DNA of 64,000 nt, taken from NCBI RefSeq assembly GCF_042648505.1, contig NZ_JBHRXK010000001.1, forward strand, positions 744,001-808,000. The letters run 5' to 3'. This DNA is from Lysobacter_L cavernae. GTDB taxonomy: Bacteria; Pseudomonadota; Gammaproteobacteria; Xanthomonadales; Xanthomonadaceae. The translations under genes and the position numbers were made by a program. A model generated the notes under the pieces. That model worked only from the letters and a program-made list of their open reading frames with translations. It had not been told where the DNA came from and searched no databases. Below, in pieces: positions 43,101-50,858 of this stretch (positions within the stretch are counted from its first letter, which is position 1; the number at the start of each line of letters is the position of its first letter).

Positions 43101-45078
43101 TCAGCGTGCTGGCACTTGCGGTCAGGCTTCCGGTTTGCACGGTGCCCAGCGTCAGGGCGTTGCTGTCGACGATCTGGGTGTTGCCACCGGCCAGATTGAC
43201 CGTGCCGAGGAAATCGTTACCTAAGTTGGTCAGGGTGATCGCGCCGGCGCCGGCATCGATGGCGCTGGTACCGCCGACCGTCACGCCCCCCGCCAGCTGG
43301 ACGATAGCGGCATTGCTAGTCGTCAGGGCCAGGTTGCCGCTCGCGACGACATCACCGTTGAGGTTCAGGCCGTTGCCACCGGTCAGGCTGAGGTTGCGGC
43401 CGCTCAAGGCACCGTTCATGCCCAGCATGCCGTTGCGCGCCACCAGGGTCAGGTCGCTGCTGCCGGTGGCGATCGCCGACGTTGGCAACAGCAACGAGCC
43501 ATCGGCGATCAGCGACACCGCGGTATTGCTGTCGTTGTTGAGTGCCGCGATCTCCAGGTCGTTGCTGTCGACCAGCGAGATGCCGTTGCCGGAAAGGCTG
43601 GCTGCTCCGCCGAAATCATTGCCGGCGTTGGCCAAGGTGATCGCACCCGAGCCTGCATCGATGCGGCTCGTGCCCGTCACCGTCAGCGCGCCGTTCTGGC
43701 CAATCGCACCGTTGTTGCTGTTCGCATTCAACGCACCGGCAACGGTGCCGCTGCCCAGGTTCAACGCACCGGCGCTGGTTGCGGTCAGGTTTCCGGTTTG
43801 CACCGTACCCAGCGTCAGGGCATTGCTGTCGGCGATCTGGGTGTTGCCGCCGGTCAGGTTGACCGCACCCTGGAAGTCGTTGCCGGCGTTGGTCAGGGTG
43901 AGCGCGTGACTGGCCAGATTGAAGTTGCTGGTTCCGCCAACCGACAGCGCACCGGTCTGGGCCAGGTCGATGGCGTTGCTCAACGCCAGATTGCCGGACA
44001 CGTCCAGGCTGTCGAGCGCAGCGATCCGATTGCCACTGTTGCTGAAGCTGGCATCGCCACCGATGGTGCCGCCCAGGCTGCCGACGGTGTAGGCACCGGT
44101 CTGCTGCACCGACTGGTCAGTGCTGAAGCTGATGCTGCCGCTGTCCACATTGATGCCGCCGCCGCCGCCCACGGCCAGCTGGCCGGCACCATGTGCGATA
44201 AGCGCAACGCTGCCGTCGTTGTCGCCGGGCAGAATCCCGTTGGCGCGAACGGTGCCGCCGAGGTTGATCAGGTTGTCGAACACGCCCTGCGCTGCGCTGG
44301 CCTGCAGGGTGATGACGCGTCCGGGCGCAATGAGGCTGCCGGTATTGTTGATGGCCACACTGGCCAGCTTGCTCTGCAGCGCCTTGTCGATGACGACACT
44401 GAAGCCGCCGCTCTCGAAGCTGAGGGTGACGGCATCGGCGCCGACCAGGTTGATGTTGCCGGCGGTGGCCTGGATCAGGCCCTGATTGACCACGCTGCCG
44501 CCGACCAGGGTGACGCCGCCTGCGGCCGCCGCGATTGAGCCGCGATTGAGCACTTCCGCCACCGCGCCGCCGGCGTCGAAGCGGTAGGTGCCCGCCATGA
44601 ACTCGACCGGGTCGGTGCCCAGCGTGCTGGCGACCAGGCCGGCGACGGATATCTGCGCGTCGCTGCCGAAGATCACACCCGCGGGGTTGAGCAGGAACAC
44701 CTGGCCATCGGCCGTGAGGGTGCCGTTGATCTGGCTGAGGATGCCGCCGTGGACCAGATTGAGCACTGCCGCGTTGGTCCCGGGCTGCTCGAAATCCACT
44801 CGCGCAAACTGGCCGACGTCGAAGGACTGCCAGTTCATCACCATCCGATCCGAGGTCTGCTTGATGGTCATGACGGTGCTGCCGTCGGAGCTGACCGATC
44901 CAACGCCGTACACGGGGACGCCGCTGCCGACCGGCAGCGTGGGCACGGCCTGGGCCAGCGCCGCGCCCGGTGCCAGGGCGACGATTGCGGCGGCCAACGC
45001 CAGGGCCAGGTGCGTGGGCCGTGGCGACAGGCGCTGCGAACGGTGGGCGGCCTGCGCCGTGAGGACGTGGGTGTGCAT
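37186..45078 (-). CDS. Two-partner secretion exoprotein (TpsA), filamentous-hemagglutinin-like, repeat-rich
   Basis: 2630 residues, predicted to be exported by the TpsB encoded just upstream. Order: basic N-terminus and signal peptide (cleavage near GAALAQA), TPS/hemagglutination activity domain (about 50-300) with VFLLNPAGVIFGSDA, then about 21 copies of an 87-residue beta-helix-type unit, and a C-terminal region ending LPACDIDDPDADCEQD. No CdiA-type toxin end (no VENN-like motif) was seen. The ATG at 45078 has GAGGG 8 bases ahead; a TTG at 45093 is less likely. Gap to the tpsB stop is 11 bases. Probably a surface adhesin. Confidence 0.92.
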   Translation of the reverse strand: MHTHVLTAQAAHRSQRLSPRPTHLALALAAAIVALAPGAALAQAVPTLPVGSGVPVYGVGSVSSDGSTVMTIKQTSDRMVMNWQSFDVGQFARVDFEQPGTNAAVLNLVHGGILSQINGTLTADGQVFLLNPAGVIFGSDAQISVAGLVASTLGTDPVEFMAGTYRFDAGGAVAEVLNRGSIAAAAGGVTLVGGSVVNQGLIQATAGNINLVGADAVTLSFESGGFSVVIDKALQSKLASVAINNTGSLIAPGRVITLQASAAQGVFDNLINLGGTVRANGILPGDNDGSVALIAHGAGQLAVGGGGGINVDSGSISFSTDQSVQQTGAYTVGSLGGTIGGDASFSNSGNRIAALDSLDVSGNLALSNAIDLAQTGALSVGGTSNFNLASHALTLTNAGNDFQGAVNLTGGNTQIADSNALTLGTVQTGNLTATSAGALNLGSGTVAGALNANSNNGAIGQNGALTVTGTSRIDAGSGAITLANAGNDFGGAASLSGNGISLVDSNDLEIAALNNDSNTAVSLIADGSLLLPTSAIATGSSDLTLVARNGMLGMNGALSGRNLSLTGGNGLNLNGDVVASGNLALTTSNAAIVQLAGGVTVGGTSAIDAGAGAITLTNLGNDFLGTVNLAGGNTQIVDSNALTLGTVQTGSLTASASTLNLGSGTVAGVLNANGNNGVIGQSGALTVVGTSNLNAGTGAINLANAGNDFQGAVSLIGGNTQVVDGNALALGAVATGNLSATSTGALNLGSGAVAGALNAASNNGAISQSGALSVAGTSHINAGTGAITLVNAGNDFQGVVNVAGGNTQVVDNSALTLGAVQTGNLTATSTGALNLGTGTIAGALNAASHNGAIGQSGALTVAGTSRIDAGTGAITLANTGNDFRGAVSLAGGNTQLVDSNALMLGTVATGSLDATSAAALNLGSGTVAGALNAASNNGAIGQSGALTVAGTSRIDAGTGAITLANTGNDFRGAVSLAGGNTQLVDSNALTLGTVAIGSLDATSAAALNLGSGTVAGALNATSHNGAIGQSGALTVVGASHINAGTGAITLANAGNDFQGTINLAGGNTQVVDSNALTLGALATGNLAATSTGALSLGSGTVAGALNATSNNGAIGQSGALTVVGASHINAGTGAITLTNAGNDFQDTVSLIGGNMQVVDGNALALGAVATGNLSATSTGALNLGSGAVAGALNTASNNGAISQSGALSVTGTSHINAGTGAITLVNAGNDFRGAVSLAGGNTQLVDSNALTLGTVAIGSLDATSAAALNLGSGTVAGALNATSHNGAIGQSGALTVVGASHINAGTGAITLANAGNDFQGTINLAGGNTQVVDSNALTLGALATGNLAATSTGALSLGSGTVAGALNATSNNGAIDQNGALSVVGASRIDAGTGAITLANAGNDFQGAVSLSGGATQVVDSNALTLGTVATGDLSATSTGSLNLGSGSVAGVLNAASHNGAIGQSGALSVAGASNVDAGNGVITLANVGNDFQGAVSLNGGATQIVDVNALTLGAMATGDFSATSTGVLNLGNGIVAGALNANSNNGAIGQSGALTVVGASHINAGTGAITLTNAGNDFQGTVNLAGGNTHVVDSNALTLGTVATGNLAATSTGALNLGSGTVAEVLNATSNNGAIGQSGALTVSGASNLNAGAGAITLTNAGNDFNGAVSLSGGATQIVDSNSLTLGAVVTGDLSATGTGALNLGSGTVNGTLDATSNNGAIGQTGALSISGTSSINAGSGAMTLDNAGNDFGGAASVTGNGIRLTDRNDLVVATLNNGNNAEVSLIADRSLILPVTPIATGGDLTLIARQGTLGVRGALSGNNLTLAGGGGLSLDHDVTAAGNLALTSADAAIVQQAGVLTVGGNSTLDAGSGAITLTNAGNHFAGAVNIRGGAVNLRDSGALTLGTLTAGSLTVDSTGALNLGNGTVNGTLSATSYNGAIGQNGALSVSGASSVNAGTDTITLTNAGNDFQGAVSLSGDNTQIVDSNALTLGTVATGDLDATSAGALNLGYGTVDGTLNATSHNGAIGQNGALSVTGASSINAGTGAITLTNAGNDFQDVVGLSGDSSHIRDANALTLGALATGSLNVASDGALNLGQGTVAGDLRSDSGGTVSQRGALNVSGSSTINSGGAAIVLADAGNDFGSALNLNGGSVTVRDRNALILGNLAVGALTVTSDGALSLGQGSIGGDLVGRSDGGAAGAGAGSGSRIGAASVTTQALSGGDITQGGALSVVGSSTLEAGTGSIVLDNAGNDFQGVLQANGGNVTIVDRNDLAVMAQASGALALSAAGNLDMVGALSGGNIALSSGSDLILDHDVASAGSLQLSSGGTITQSAGTLTAAQLRGSAGGTATLTGDNAIAALGDFSASQLSLRTLGDLAVNGAVAVDGAMRLSAGGSLAIDGAIGGTNLWLQAEGNLSEGNDGRITADTLSGSVGGRTQLGGRDQVIDNRIGTLGDFASPGGFSLSNGQSLTLASLNGSAYTVNAGTAPLYLSVRGDLLQHGTTWLYNGAGVYSASGRIGTAANPIYVTGVNNQTVAAIGVPPAYFYAFTADGALLGIDGESGMNVPASAFASRAQSSSNRTIAFVDLSAANANYRAFGLVQPGIRLPADQLPACDIDDPDADCEQD
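38250..43890 (-). repeat. About 21 in-frame repeats of 261 bp (87 codons) in tpsA
   Basis: Each unit runs from AGNDFQGAVSL through NALTLGTVATG, LNLGSGTVAGALNA and NNGAIGQSGALTV to GTGAITLAN. Copies around 39.9-43.1 kb are the most alike; units near both ends and two units with NGISLVDSNDLEIA-type insertions are more diverged. Period checked directly: conserved AAATCGTTGC at 38900 and 39161. 40976-41399 and 41759-42182 are identical over 424 bases at an offset of 783 (three units), showing recent duplication or gene conversion. Edges are approximate. Confidence 0.9.
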
Positions 45079-45089
45079 GCGCGTATCCC

Positions 45090-46790
45090 TCAAAAGACGA
45101 AGCCGAAGCGCGAATAGAAGCGGACATCGCGGCCGTCGGTCGCCTCGCGGCTCCCGGTCGGCTTGGCAATGCTGAACTGCAGCTCGAACCCCTTGAACTG
45201 CGGCAGGCGGAAGCTGCCGCCGACGCCGACGCCGTCGAACGTGGTCACCGACGGCGCGAACAGGCGGTTGCCTGCGGCCGGGTAGACACGGGCGTGGTCG
45301 GCAAACACACTCAGCTCCAGCACCTCGCGCCAGGGCCGGCCGTTGAAGGGCGAGGCCTTGTCGGCAAAGCCGGGCGCATCGACGTGGTATTCCAGCGCGG
45401 TGTAGTAACCCAGGTCGCCGAGCGCATCGGACACCGGATAGGCGCGCACGCTGTCCGGCCCGCCCACCGCGAACTGCTCCATCGGGGTCAGCGCGTCATC
45501 GGTGTATTGCCCGTTGAACCTGAAGTACAGGCGCTGGGTGCGCGCCAGGTACTGCATGCGGGTATAGGCCAGGCGCGCGACGGTGAAGTGGCTGTCGTGC
45601 TCGGGGCTGACCAGGTCCGGCGTTGCCGAGTTGTCCTGCAACGACTGCCGCACGCTCAGCTGCAGCAGGTTGACGCCGCGCCAGCGCAGGTCGGTGTGGC
45701 GCATCGATGCGCCCAGCTCGGCGGCATCGAATTTCTGGTTGGACAACTGCATGCCCAGCGCACTGAGCCGCGACTGCTCGTTGAGGTAGCGCGCCGTCGC
45801 CTGCCACTGCAGGTTCTCGCGGTTGACGAACTTCCAGTCGGCACCGGCGTAGAACACCGAGGTCGGGCCTTGCAGGTCGAGCCGCGAGAACACGCCGCGG
45901 TGCACTTCCAGCTCGCTGCGGCTGGCGCCGATGACGCCGCTGAACCCGGGCACGGCCGGCAACGGCAGCGCGTAGGACAGCGCACCGAGCTGGCTCTGCT
46001 GCGGGTCCATGGCATAGGCGTAACTGGCCGAGAACCGGTCGCCCAGGCCGAGCGGACTGTTCCACAGCAGGCCGACTTCGGCGCGGTAGCGGCCGGTCGT
46101 CTCGGTGCCGTAGTTGTTGCCGCCCAGGCTGATCGCGTACCCGCGCGGGGCCTCGGTGGCGACCAGCAGGATGTCGGTTTCGCCGGCGTTCCGGCCCGGC
46201 TGCAGCACCGACGACACCGACACGCCCGGCAGGTCGCGCAGGTACAACAGCGCACTGTCCACCTCCTGCTTGCGCAGCGGTTGTCCGTTCAATTGCTGCA
46301 ACGGCGCCGCCAGGGTGCCGCTGCGATAGCGCGATGCGCCCTTGACCTCGACCTGGCCGATACGGCCTTCGAGCACGCGGATCTCAATCAACTGATCCGG
46401 GCCTGGCGTCTGCACCGGCAGGTAGGCGGTGCTGACGATGAAGCCGGCCAGCCGGTAGGTGCGGGTCACGATATCGGCCACCGCCTGCAACTGCTCGAAG
46501 CTCAGCGCAGCCACCGGCTGGCCCTGCGCCAGCGTCTGGAACTGCGCATCGACCAGTGCCTGCATCGTCGCGGGCGTGATGCCGGCCTGCGGGTGCTCGC
46601 CGACATCACTGACGCGGAAGCCGCGCACCTGCAAGGTCGCGGTGCTGCTGTCGCGGTCCTTCACGGCCGGCACGCCCTGCGCGGATTCCCTCGTCGCCAC
46701 GTCATTGCCGGCGGCAACGTCCTCCTGCGCCCACGCCGGAGCGGCGGCAAGCCACACGGACACGGCCGCGGCCAGACACGTCATACGCAT
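45090..46790 (-). CDS. Two-partner secretion transporter (TpsB), ShlB/FhaC/HecB family
   Basis: 566-residue outer-membrane Omp85-type transporter. Signal peptide (cleaved after PAWAQ), N-terminal helix/linker, POTRA domain(s) (about 50-205; LQVRGFRVSDVG, TRTYRLAGFIVSTAYLPVQ, IRVLEGRIGQVEVKG), then a beta-barrel with the VRAYP loop motif (GGPDSVRAYPVSDALGD) and a C-terminal strand ending in Phe (RFYSRFGFVF). Overlaps the preceding small membrane-protein gene by ten bases and is followed by its exoprotein gene. Confidence 0.95.
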   Translation of the reverse strand: MRMTCLAAAVSVWLAAAPAWAQEDVAAGNDVATRESAQGVPAVKDRDSSTATLQVRGFRVSDVGEHPQAGITPATMQALVDAQFQTLAQGQPVAALSFEQLQAVADIVTRTYRLAGFIVSTAYLPVQTPGPDQLIEIRVLEGRIGQVEVKGASRYRSGTLAAPLQQLNGQPLRKQEVDSALLYLRDLPGVSVSSVLQPGRNAGETDILLVATEAPRGYAISLGGNNYGTETTGRYRAEVGLLWNSPLGLGDRFSASYAYAMDPQQSQLGALSYALPLPAVPGFSGVIGASRSELEVHRGVFSRLDLQGPTSVFYAGADWKFVNRENLQWQATARYLNEQSRLSALGMQLSNQKFDAAELGASMRHTDLRWRGVNLLQLSVRQSLQDNSATPDLVSPEHDSHFTVARLAYTRMQYLARTQRLYFRFNGQYTDDALTPMEQFAVGGPDSVRAYPVSDALGDLGYYTALEYHVDAPGFADKASPFNGRPWREVLELSVFADHARVYPAAGNRLFAPSVTTFDGVGVGGSFRLPQFKGFELQFSIAKPTGSREATDGRDVRFYSRFGFVF

Positions 46791-47233
46791 TCGTCGATTT
46801 CCCCTGAAACGGTTCCCTGCCGTGCGTCGCCTCCGTGCGCTGCCGCCAACACCGTCGTTGCGACGGCAATGGGCTGGTGGTTAGCAGCGCTGGGGATGAC
46901 ATTGACCGGACGACCGCCGGCAGGCGGCGTCGGGCTTGCGGACAATAGCAAGAAAACCGCGAGGACCGTCACAATCACCAGCACGACGAAAACAAGACGC
47001 CGACGCCATGCCTGCGACGTGGCTTGGCGCGTTGGCGGTGGCCCCGGTCGTGCTGGAGCCGGCGACGGCACCGGCCGGATCGCATTGCGATGCGTCACGC
47101 CCTGCCCTCCGCGCACCGCGGCCAGCAGGTCGCGCCGGCGCGCGCGGTATTCGTCGCGGCCGATGCGGCCGTGCTGGTACGCCTCGCCGAGCGCGTGCAA
47201 CTGCGCGTTGGCCGGGTGCTGGACGTCGCTCAT
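46781..47233 (-). CDS. Small membrane protein with SHOCT-like N-terminus
   Basis: 150 residues. The N-terminal block LHALGEAYQHGRIGRDEYRARRRDLL resembles a short SHOCT-type oligomerisation motif (described by its ends LHALGEAYQ and EYRARRRDLL). A Pro/Arg linker, one membrane span (about 82-100, VFVVLVIVTVLAVFLLL) and a short exported or periplasmic tail follow. Its start overlaps the kinase stop by four bases (ATGA) and its end overlaps tpsB by ten, physically linking the T6SS and two-partner genes. I do not recognise a family; function unknown. Confidence 0.7.
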   Translation of the reverse strand: MSDVQHPANAQLHALGEAYQHGRIGRDEYRARRRDLLAAVRGGQGVTHRNAIRPVPSPAPARPGPPPTRQATSQAWRRRLVFVVLVIVTVLAVFLLLSASPTPPAGGRPVNVIPSAANHQPIAVATTVLAAAHGGDARQGTVSGEIDECV

Positions 47234-50200
47234 TGCAGTTCCCGCAGCACGCGCAGGCCCACATCCGGCTGCGCCGAACCGTTGTCGGCACGCCTCGCCT
47301 GCACCGTGCAGTCGGACCAGTAACTGGCGTAGCTGCCGCCGCGTGCCTGCACACCGCCGCCGCTGGACACCCACTCCCAGACATTGCCGGTGGCATTGAT
47401 CAACCCCCAGGGATTGGACTCGCGCCCGCGCACCGAGACCGGCGCGCGCGCGGCATCGCCGGCGCTGGCGGTGGGCGGCACGCAGTTGCTGTCCAAGGCC
47501 TGGCGCCACTCGGCGCCGGCACGCACGGCATGCTGCCATTCGGCATCCGAGGGCAAGCGGTAACGCCAGCCGCCGCTGCCGATCGTCAGCCAACGCAGGT
47601 AAGCCTTGGCCTGGGTCAAACTGATGTTGCGCACCGGGGCGCGAGCCAGCTCCGCATCACCGGCCGGTTGCGCGGTGCATTTTCCGGTCGCCTGGCAGAA
47701 CAGGTTGAAGTCGGACACCGCTACTTCCCCGCGCGACATCGCATAGGGTTTGCCGCCGCCGACGCCCGGCACCACCACCAGCATGGGCCCGCGCTGTTGG
47801 CCGATGGTGTCGAAGCAGGCCTTGCCGCGGCCGGGCGCCGCGACGCCGCAGGGGTCGGGACCGGTCGGTACTGGCGGCAACGGTTCGTCATCGGCGCTGG
47901 GGGCAGGTGCGTTGGCACTGCGGCCACTCGTGACCGCAGGTGATTTGGCGCCTGTGCCCGTGTTGGCGGCCGACTTGCCCGTGCCCGCTGGCGCGGATGC
48001 GCCCGGTGCCGACGGCGTTACCGCGGTCGCCGGCATCGTGTCGCTGCCTGGCTGGCGCAACCGCGCGGCCAGGCTGCCTTCGGGCAGTCGACCGCTGGCC
48101 TTCAGATCCGCTTCCAGTCGCGCCATGGCCTGCGCGTCACTGCGATACAACGCATCCAGGCGCTGGCCGAGTTGCTGGCGCTCTGCCGTCGGCAGCAATT
48201 GCGGCGTCGCCATCACCGCGGCGGCGACTTCGTAGCGCGCACGCGCGGCACGCAGATCGGCGCGATCGCCCAGCACTGAACTGCCTTGGCCGAGCAGCTC
48301 GGCTGCCTCGCGATAACGGCCCTGATCGAACGCGCGATCGGCATTGCCCAGGTAGATGCCGGCCAGCAGTTGCGGCCCTTCCTTGGACAGGAACGCATTC
48401 CCCGGTTGCAGCGTGCGGATCCGCGCCAGTGCATCGCGTGCCTTGCCCAGGTCGTTGGCGGCGGCGGCGTGGCGCATCGATTCGATCCGCGACGCGACTT
48501 CGGCATCGGCGCTCTGCTTCGCCAGAAGCGCCTGCAACTGCTCCTGCGCCCCCTGCAGCCGATCGCGCTGGGCGAGCAACGCCGGCGCCGCAGGCGCCTG
48601 TCGCAGACCGAAATCGACCAGTGTCTGCGCGCGCGGAAGTTGTGCCGGTTCGTTCAGCGGCGCCACCACGGCGGCCACCGCCACGGCCACTGCATCGGCC
48701 TGGACGCGGCGCTCGGCAGCCGGCAGCACGGCCAGCGCCGCAGCTACCTGGTCCTGCCAGTCCGGCTCGGCACTGGGCTCGGCCAGCCGCGCAGCGAGCA
48801 CCTGTCGCGCCTGTTGCGCATCGTGTGGCACCGCTGCGCCAGTCGCGGTCGGCTGTGCCTGGCGCTCGGCGACGGCCAACTGCGCATCGCGCACCTGCAG
48901 GCGCAGCGAATCGGGGTACACCGTGCGCGCCTGGGCCAGGCGGTCGCGCGCCGTGTCCATCCGGCCCGCCGCCATCGCCTCGTCCACCGCCGCGTCGTAG
49001 CGCAACTCCAGCTCAGGGTGACGCAGCAAGGCGCTGGTTGGATCAATCGCGCGGATCTGTTGCAGCGTCGCCACCGCGTTGTCGGCCGGGCCACTGAAGA
49101 TCACGCCGGCCGCGATCTGCCGGTTGAGCGTGGTGTCGAGCGCGTTGAGGCGTTCGTTCTTCTCGCGCTCCATGGACTGACGCCGCGTATCGAGCAGCGG
49201 CGAGTACAGGCGCAGGCGATCGCGCAGTGCGAACACCTGCAGCGCGCCACGATAGTCATAACGGTTGCTGGACGGACTCCACAATCCGTCCAGGCGGCGC
49301 AGCAGGAAGTCCTGGATCAGGTCACCACGATCCACCAGCAGGCGCCGGCGATCGTCGTCGTCGAGACTGGACAGCGCCTGCAGCGCCTGGGTCTCGTCGA
49401 CGTAACGCTGCGGATCGTCGGCACCGAAGCGTGCGGTGACCTGGGCCAGGTGACGCTGGTGCAGGTAGCGCGATGCGCCCCAGCCGCCGAGGCCGAGCAG
49501 CACCAGTGCCGCGGTGCCGTAGCCGAGCAGAGGCAACGCGCGTTCGCGCAGCGGCACCTCGCGCAGCCCCTCGAGCAACGCCTCGACCTTGGACAGGCGC
49601 TGCTCGGCGGGGAATGCCACCGCCGCGCACAGGGTCTGGTACTGGCGCTTGGTCAACCCCGGCACCGGCGGCGGCGTGCGCCCTTCGCGCAACGCCACTT
49701 CGGCACTGAGCTTGTCGAAGGGATGCTTGCCGGTCAGCAGTTCGAAACACACGCAGCCCAGTGCATAGATGTCGTCGGCGGCGCCGGGCTCCTGGCCGCG
49801 GATCATTTCCAGGCTGGCATAGGCCGGGGTCAACGCACCGAGCGTGGCCGCGTCGAACACGGTCTGCTCGCCGGAGGCGTCGGCGGCATGCTTGCCGGCG
49901 CGGGCGATGCCGAAGTCGAACACCTTGGTCACGCCGTCGCGGGTGACCATCACGTTGCCGGGCTTGAAGTCCGAATGCACCACGCCGGCCGCGTGCGCGC
50001 GCGCCAATGCGCGCGCCATGCCTTCGATCAACGGGCGCGCGCGCGCCAGTGGCATGCCGTTGTAGGCCTGCTCGCGGATCAGCGTCTTCAGGTCGCAGCC
50101 GTCGATGAACTCCATGGTCATGAAGACCACGGTGCCGTCTTTGTCGAAATCGTAGACGCGCACGATGTTGTCGTGCGCCAGCTTCTGCGAGCGGCGCGAC

Positions 50201-50853
50201 TCGCGCTGCAGCGCTACCAGCGAATCGGGATGGCGACGGAACTCGTCACTGAGCACCTTCACCGCCAGCCACGGATCGCGGTCGCGCGCTTCGACCTTGC
50301 GTTCGTCGCGCGCGAGATAGACCACGCCCATACCGCCACGACCGAGTTCGCGCTGCAGATAGAACCGCCCCTTCAGCAATGTGCCGACGCTGGCGTAGTC
50401 GCCACCGGCCGCCGTCGCCAGGCGTTGCCAACCGGCGCGACTGTCGCTGTCGACGGTGCCGGTGACGCCCGTGGTTCCGGTCGGTCCGGTGGCATCGACA
50501 CCGTGGCCAGGCAATGGCATCGCCGGTTGCACGCGGGTGGCGTCGTCTTCGGCACTGGGTGACGGCGGTGGGCGGCGCGGCATCACCACGGTGGCGTCGT
50601 CGTCGATTACCGCAGCCGATGTTGCAGGCGCTTCCCGGCGCAATGCATCGAGCCGGGTCACCAGCGTGGTGACGGTATCGTCGTCAATCAGGTGCTGCTG
50701 CTGCAGCTTCCACAGAGTTTCGACCCCAGCCTGGTATTCGGCCTCCGGCAGGGTGCTGCGCTTGCCCAGTTCGTCGAGCACGGCGTTCAGGTCCAGGCTG
50801 CCGCTGTGCATCGCAGCGAACAGCTCGACGACGGTGGAAGTGTCTTCATGCAC
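47230..50853 (-). CDS. ppkA: PpkA-like Ser/Thr kinase fused to a formylglycine-enzyme (SUMF1)-like domain
   Basis: About 1207 residues. N-terminal helical region and linker; kinase domain (about 160-430) with GRGGMGVVY, the Lys in WLAVKVL, HSDFKPGN and DFGIAR; one membrane span (about 440-458); a long Ala/Gln/Arg helical, TPR-like periplasmic region; Pro/Ala linker; C-terminal SUMF1-like domain (about 985-1207) with YRLPSDAEWQHAVRAG, NATGNVWEWVS and RGGSY. The usual HRD Arg is Ser. PpkA senses stress and phosphorylates FHA/TagH to license T6SS firing. Start: GTG after AGGAG with 8-base spacing; a GTG at 50862 overlapping the pppA stop is an alternative. Confidence 0.92.
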   Translation of the reverse strand: MHEDTSTVVELFAAMHSGSLDLNAVLDELGKRSTLPEAEYQAGVETLWKLQQQHLIDDDTVTTLVTRLDALRREAPATSAAVIDDDATVVMPRRPPPSPSAEDDATRVQPAMPLPGHGVDATGPTGTTGVTGTVDSDSRAGWQRLATAAGGDYASVGTLLKGRFYLQRELGRGGMGVVYLARDERKVEARDRDPWLAVKVLSDEFRRHPDSLVALQRESRRSQKLAHDNIVRVYDFDKDGTVVFMTMEFIDGCDLKTLIREQAYNGMPLARARPLIEGMARALARAHAAGVVHSDFKPGNVMVTRDGVTKVFDFGIARAGKHAADASGEQTVFDAATLGALTPAYASLEMIRGQEPGAADDIYALGCVCFELLTGKHPFDKLSAEVALREGRTPPPVPGLTKRQYQTLCAAVAFPAEQRLSKVEALLEGLREVPLRERALPLLGYGTAALVLLGLGGWGASRYLHQRHLAQVTARFGADDPQRYVDETQALQALSSLDDDDRRRLLVDRGDLIQDFLLRRLDGLWSPSSNRYDYRGALQVFALRDRLRLYSPLLDTRRQSMEREKNERLNALDTTLNRQIAAGVIFSGPADNAVATLQQIRAIDPTSALLRHPELELRYDAAVDEAMAAGRMDTARDRLAQARTVYPDSLRLQVRDAQLAVAERQAQPTATGAAVPHDAQQARQVLAARLAEPSAEPDWQDQVAAALAVLPAAERRVQADAVAVAVAAVVAPLNEPAQLPRAQTLVDFGLRQAPAAPALLAQRDRLQGAQEQLQALLAKQSADAEVASRIESMRHAAAANDLGKARDALARIRTLQPGNAFLSKEGPQLLAGIYLGNADRAFDQGRYREAAELLGQGSSVLGDRADLRAARARYEVAAAVMATPQLLPTAERQQLGQRLDALYRSDAQAMARLEADLKASGRLPEGSLAARLRQPGSDTMPATAVTPSAPGASAPAGTGKSAANTGTGAKSPAVTSGRSANAPAPSADDEPLPPVPTGPDPCGVAAPGRGKACFDTIGQQRGPMLVVVPGVGGGKPYAMSRGEVAVSDFNLFCQATGKCTAQPAGDAELARAPVRNISLTQAKAYLRWLTIGSGGWRYRLPSDAEWQHAVRAGAEWRQALDSNCVPPTASAGDAARAPVSVRGRESNPWGLINATGNVWEWVSSGGGVQARGGSYASYWSDCTVQARRADNGSAQPDVGLRVLRELQ

Positions 50854-50858
50854 GCGGT

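Noticed and set aside
38250..43890. Regularly spaced repeats considered as a CRISPR or satellite array
   Set aside because: Units are 261 bases, contiguous and strictly in frame within one coding sequence; no short repeat-spacer structure.
40306..43909. Very long plus-strand open frames (up to 972 codons) inside tpsA
   Set aside because: They are antisense to a clear secreted exoprotein and exist because a stop-free 261-base repeat is multiplied; composition is repetitive and no start signal or family match is visible.
37186..45078. tpsA as a CdiA-type contact-inhibition toxin
   Set aside because: No VENN-like motif, no distinct C-terminal toxin region and no small immunity gene; the next gene is tssA.
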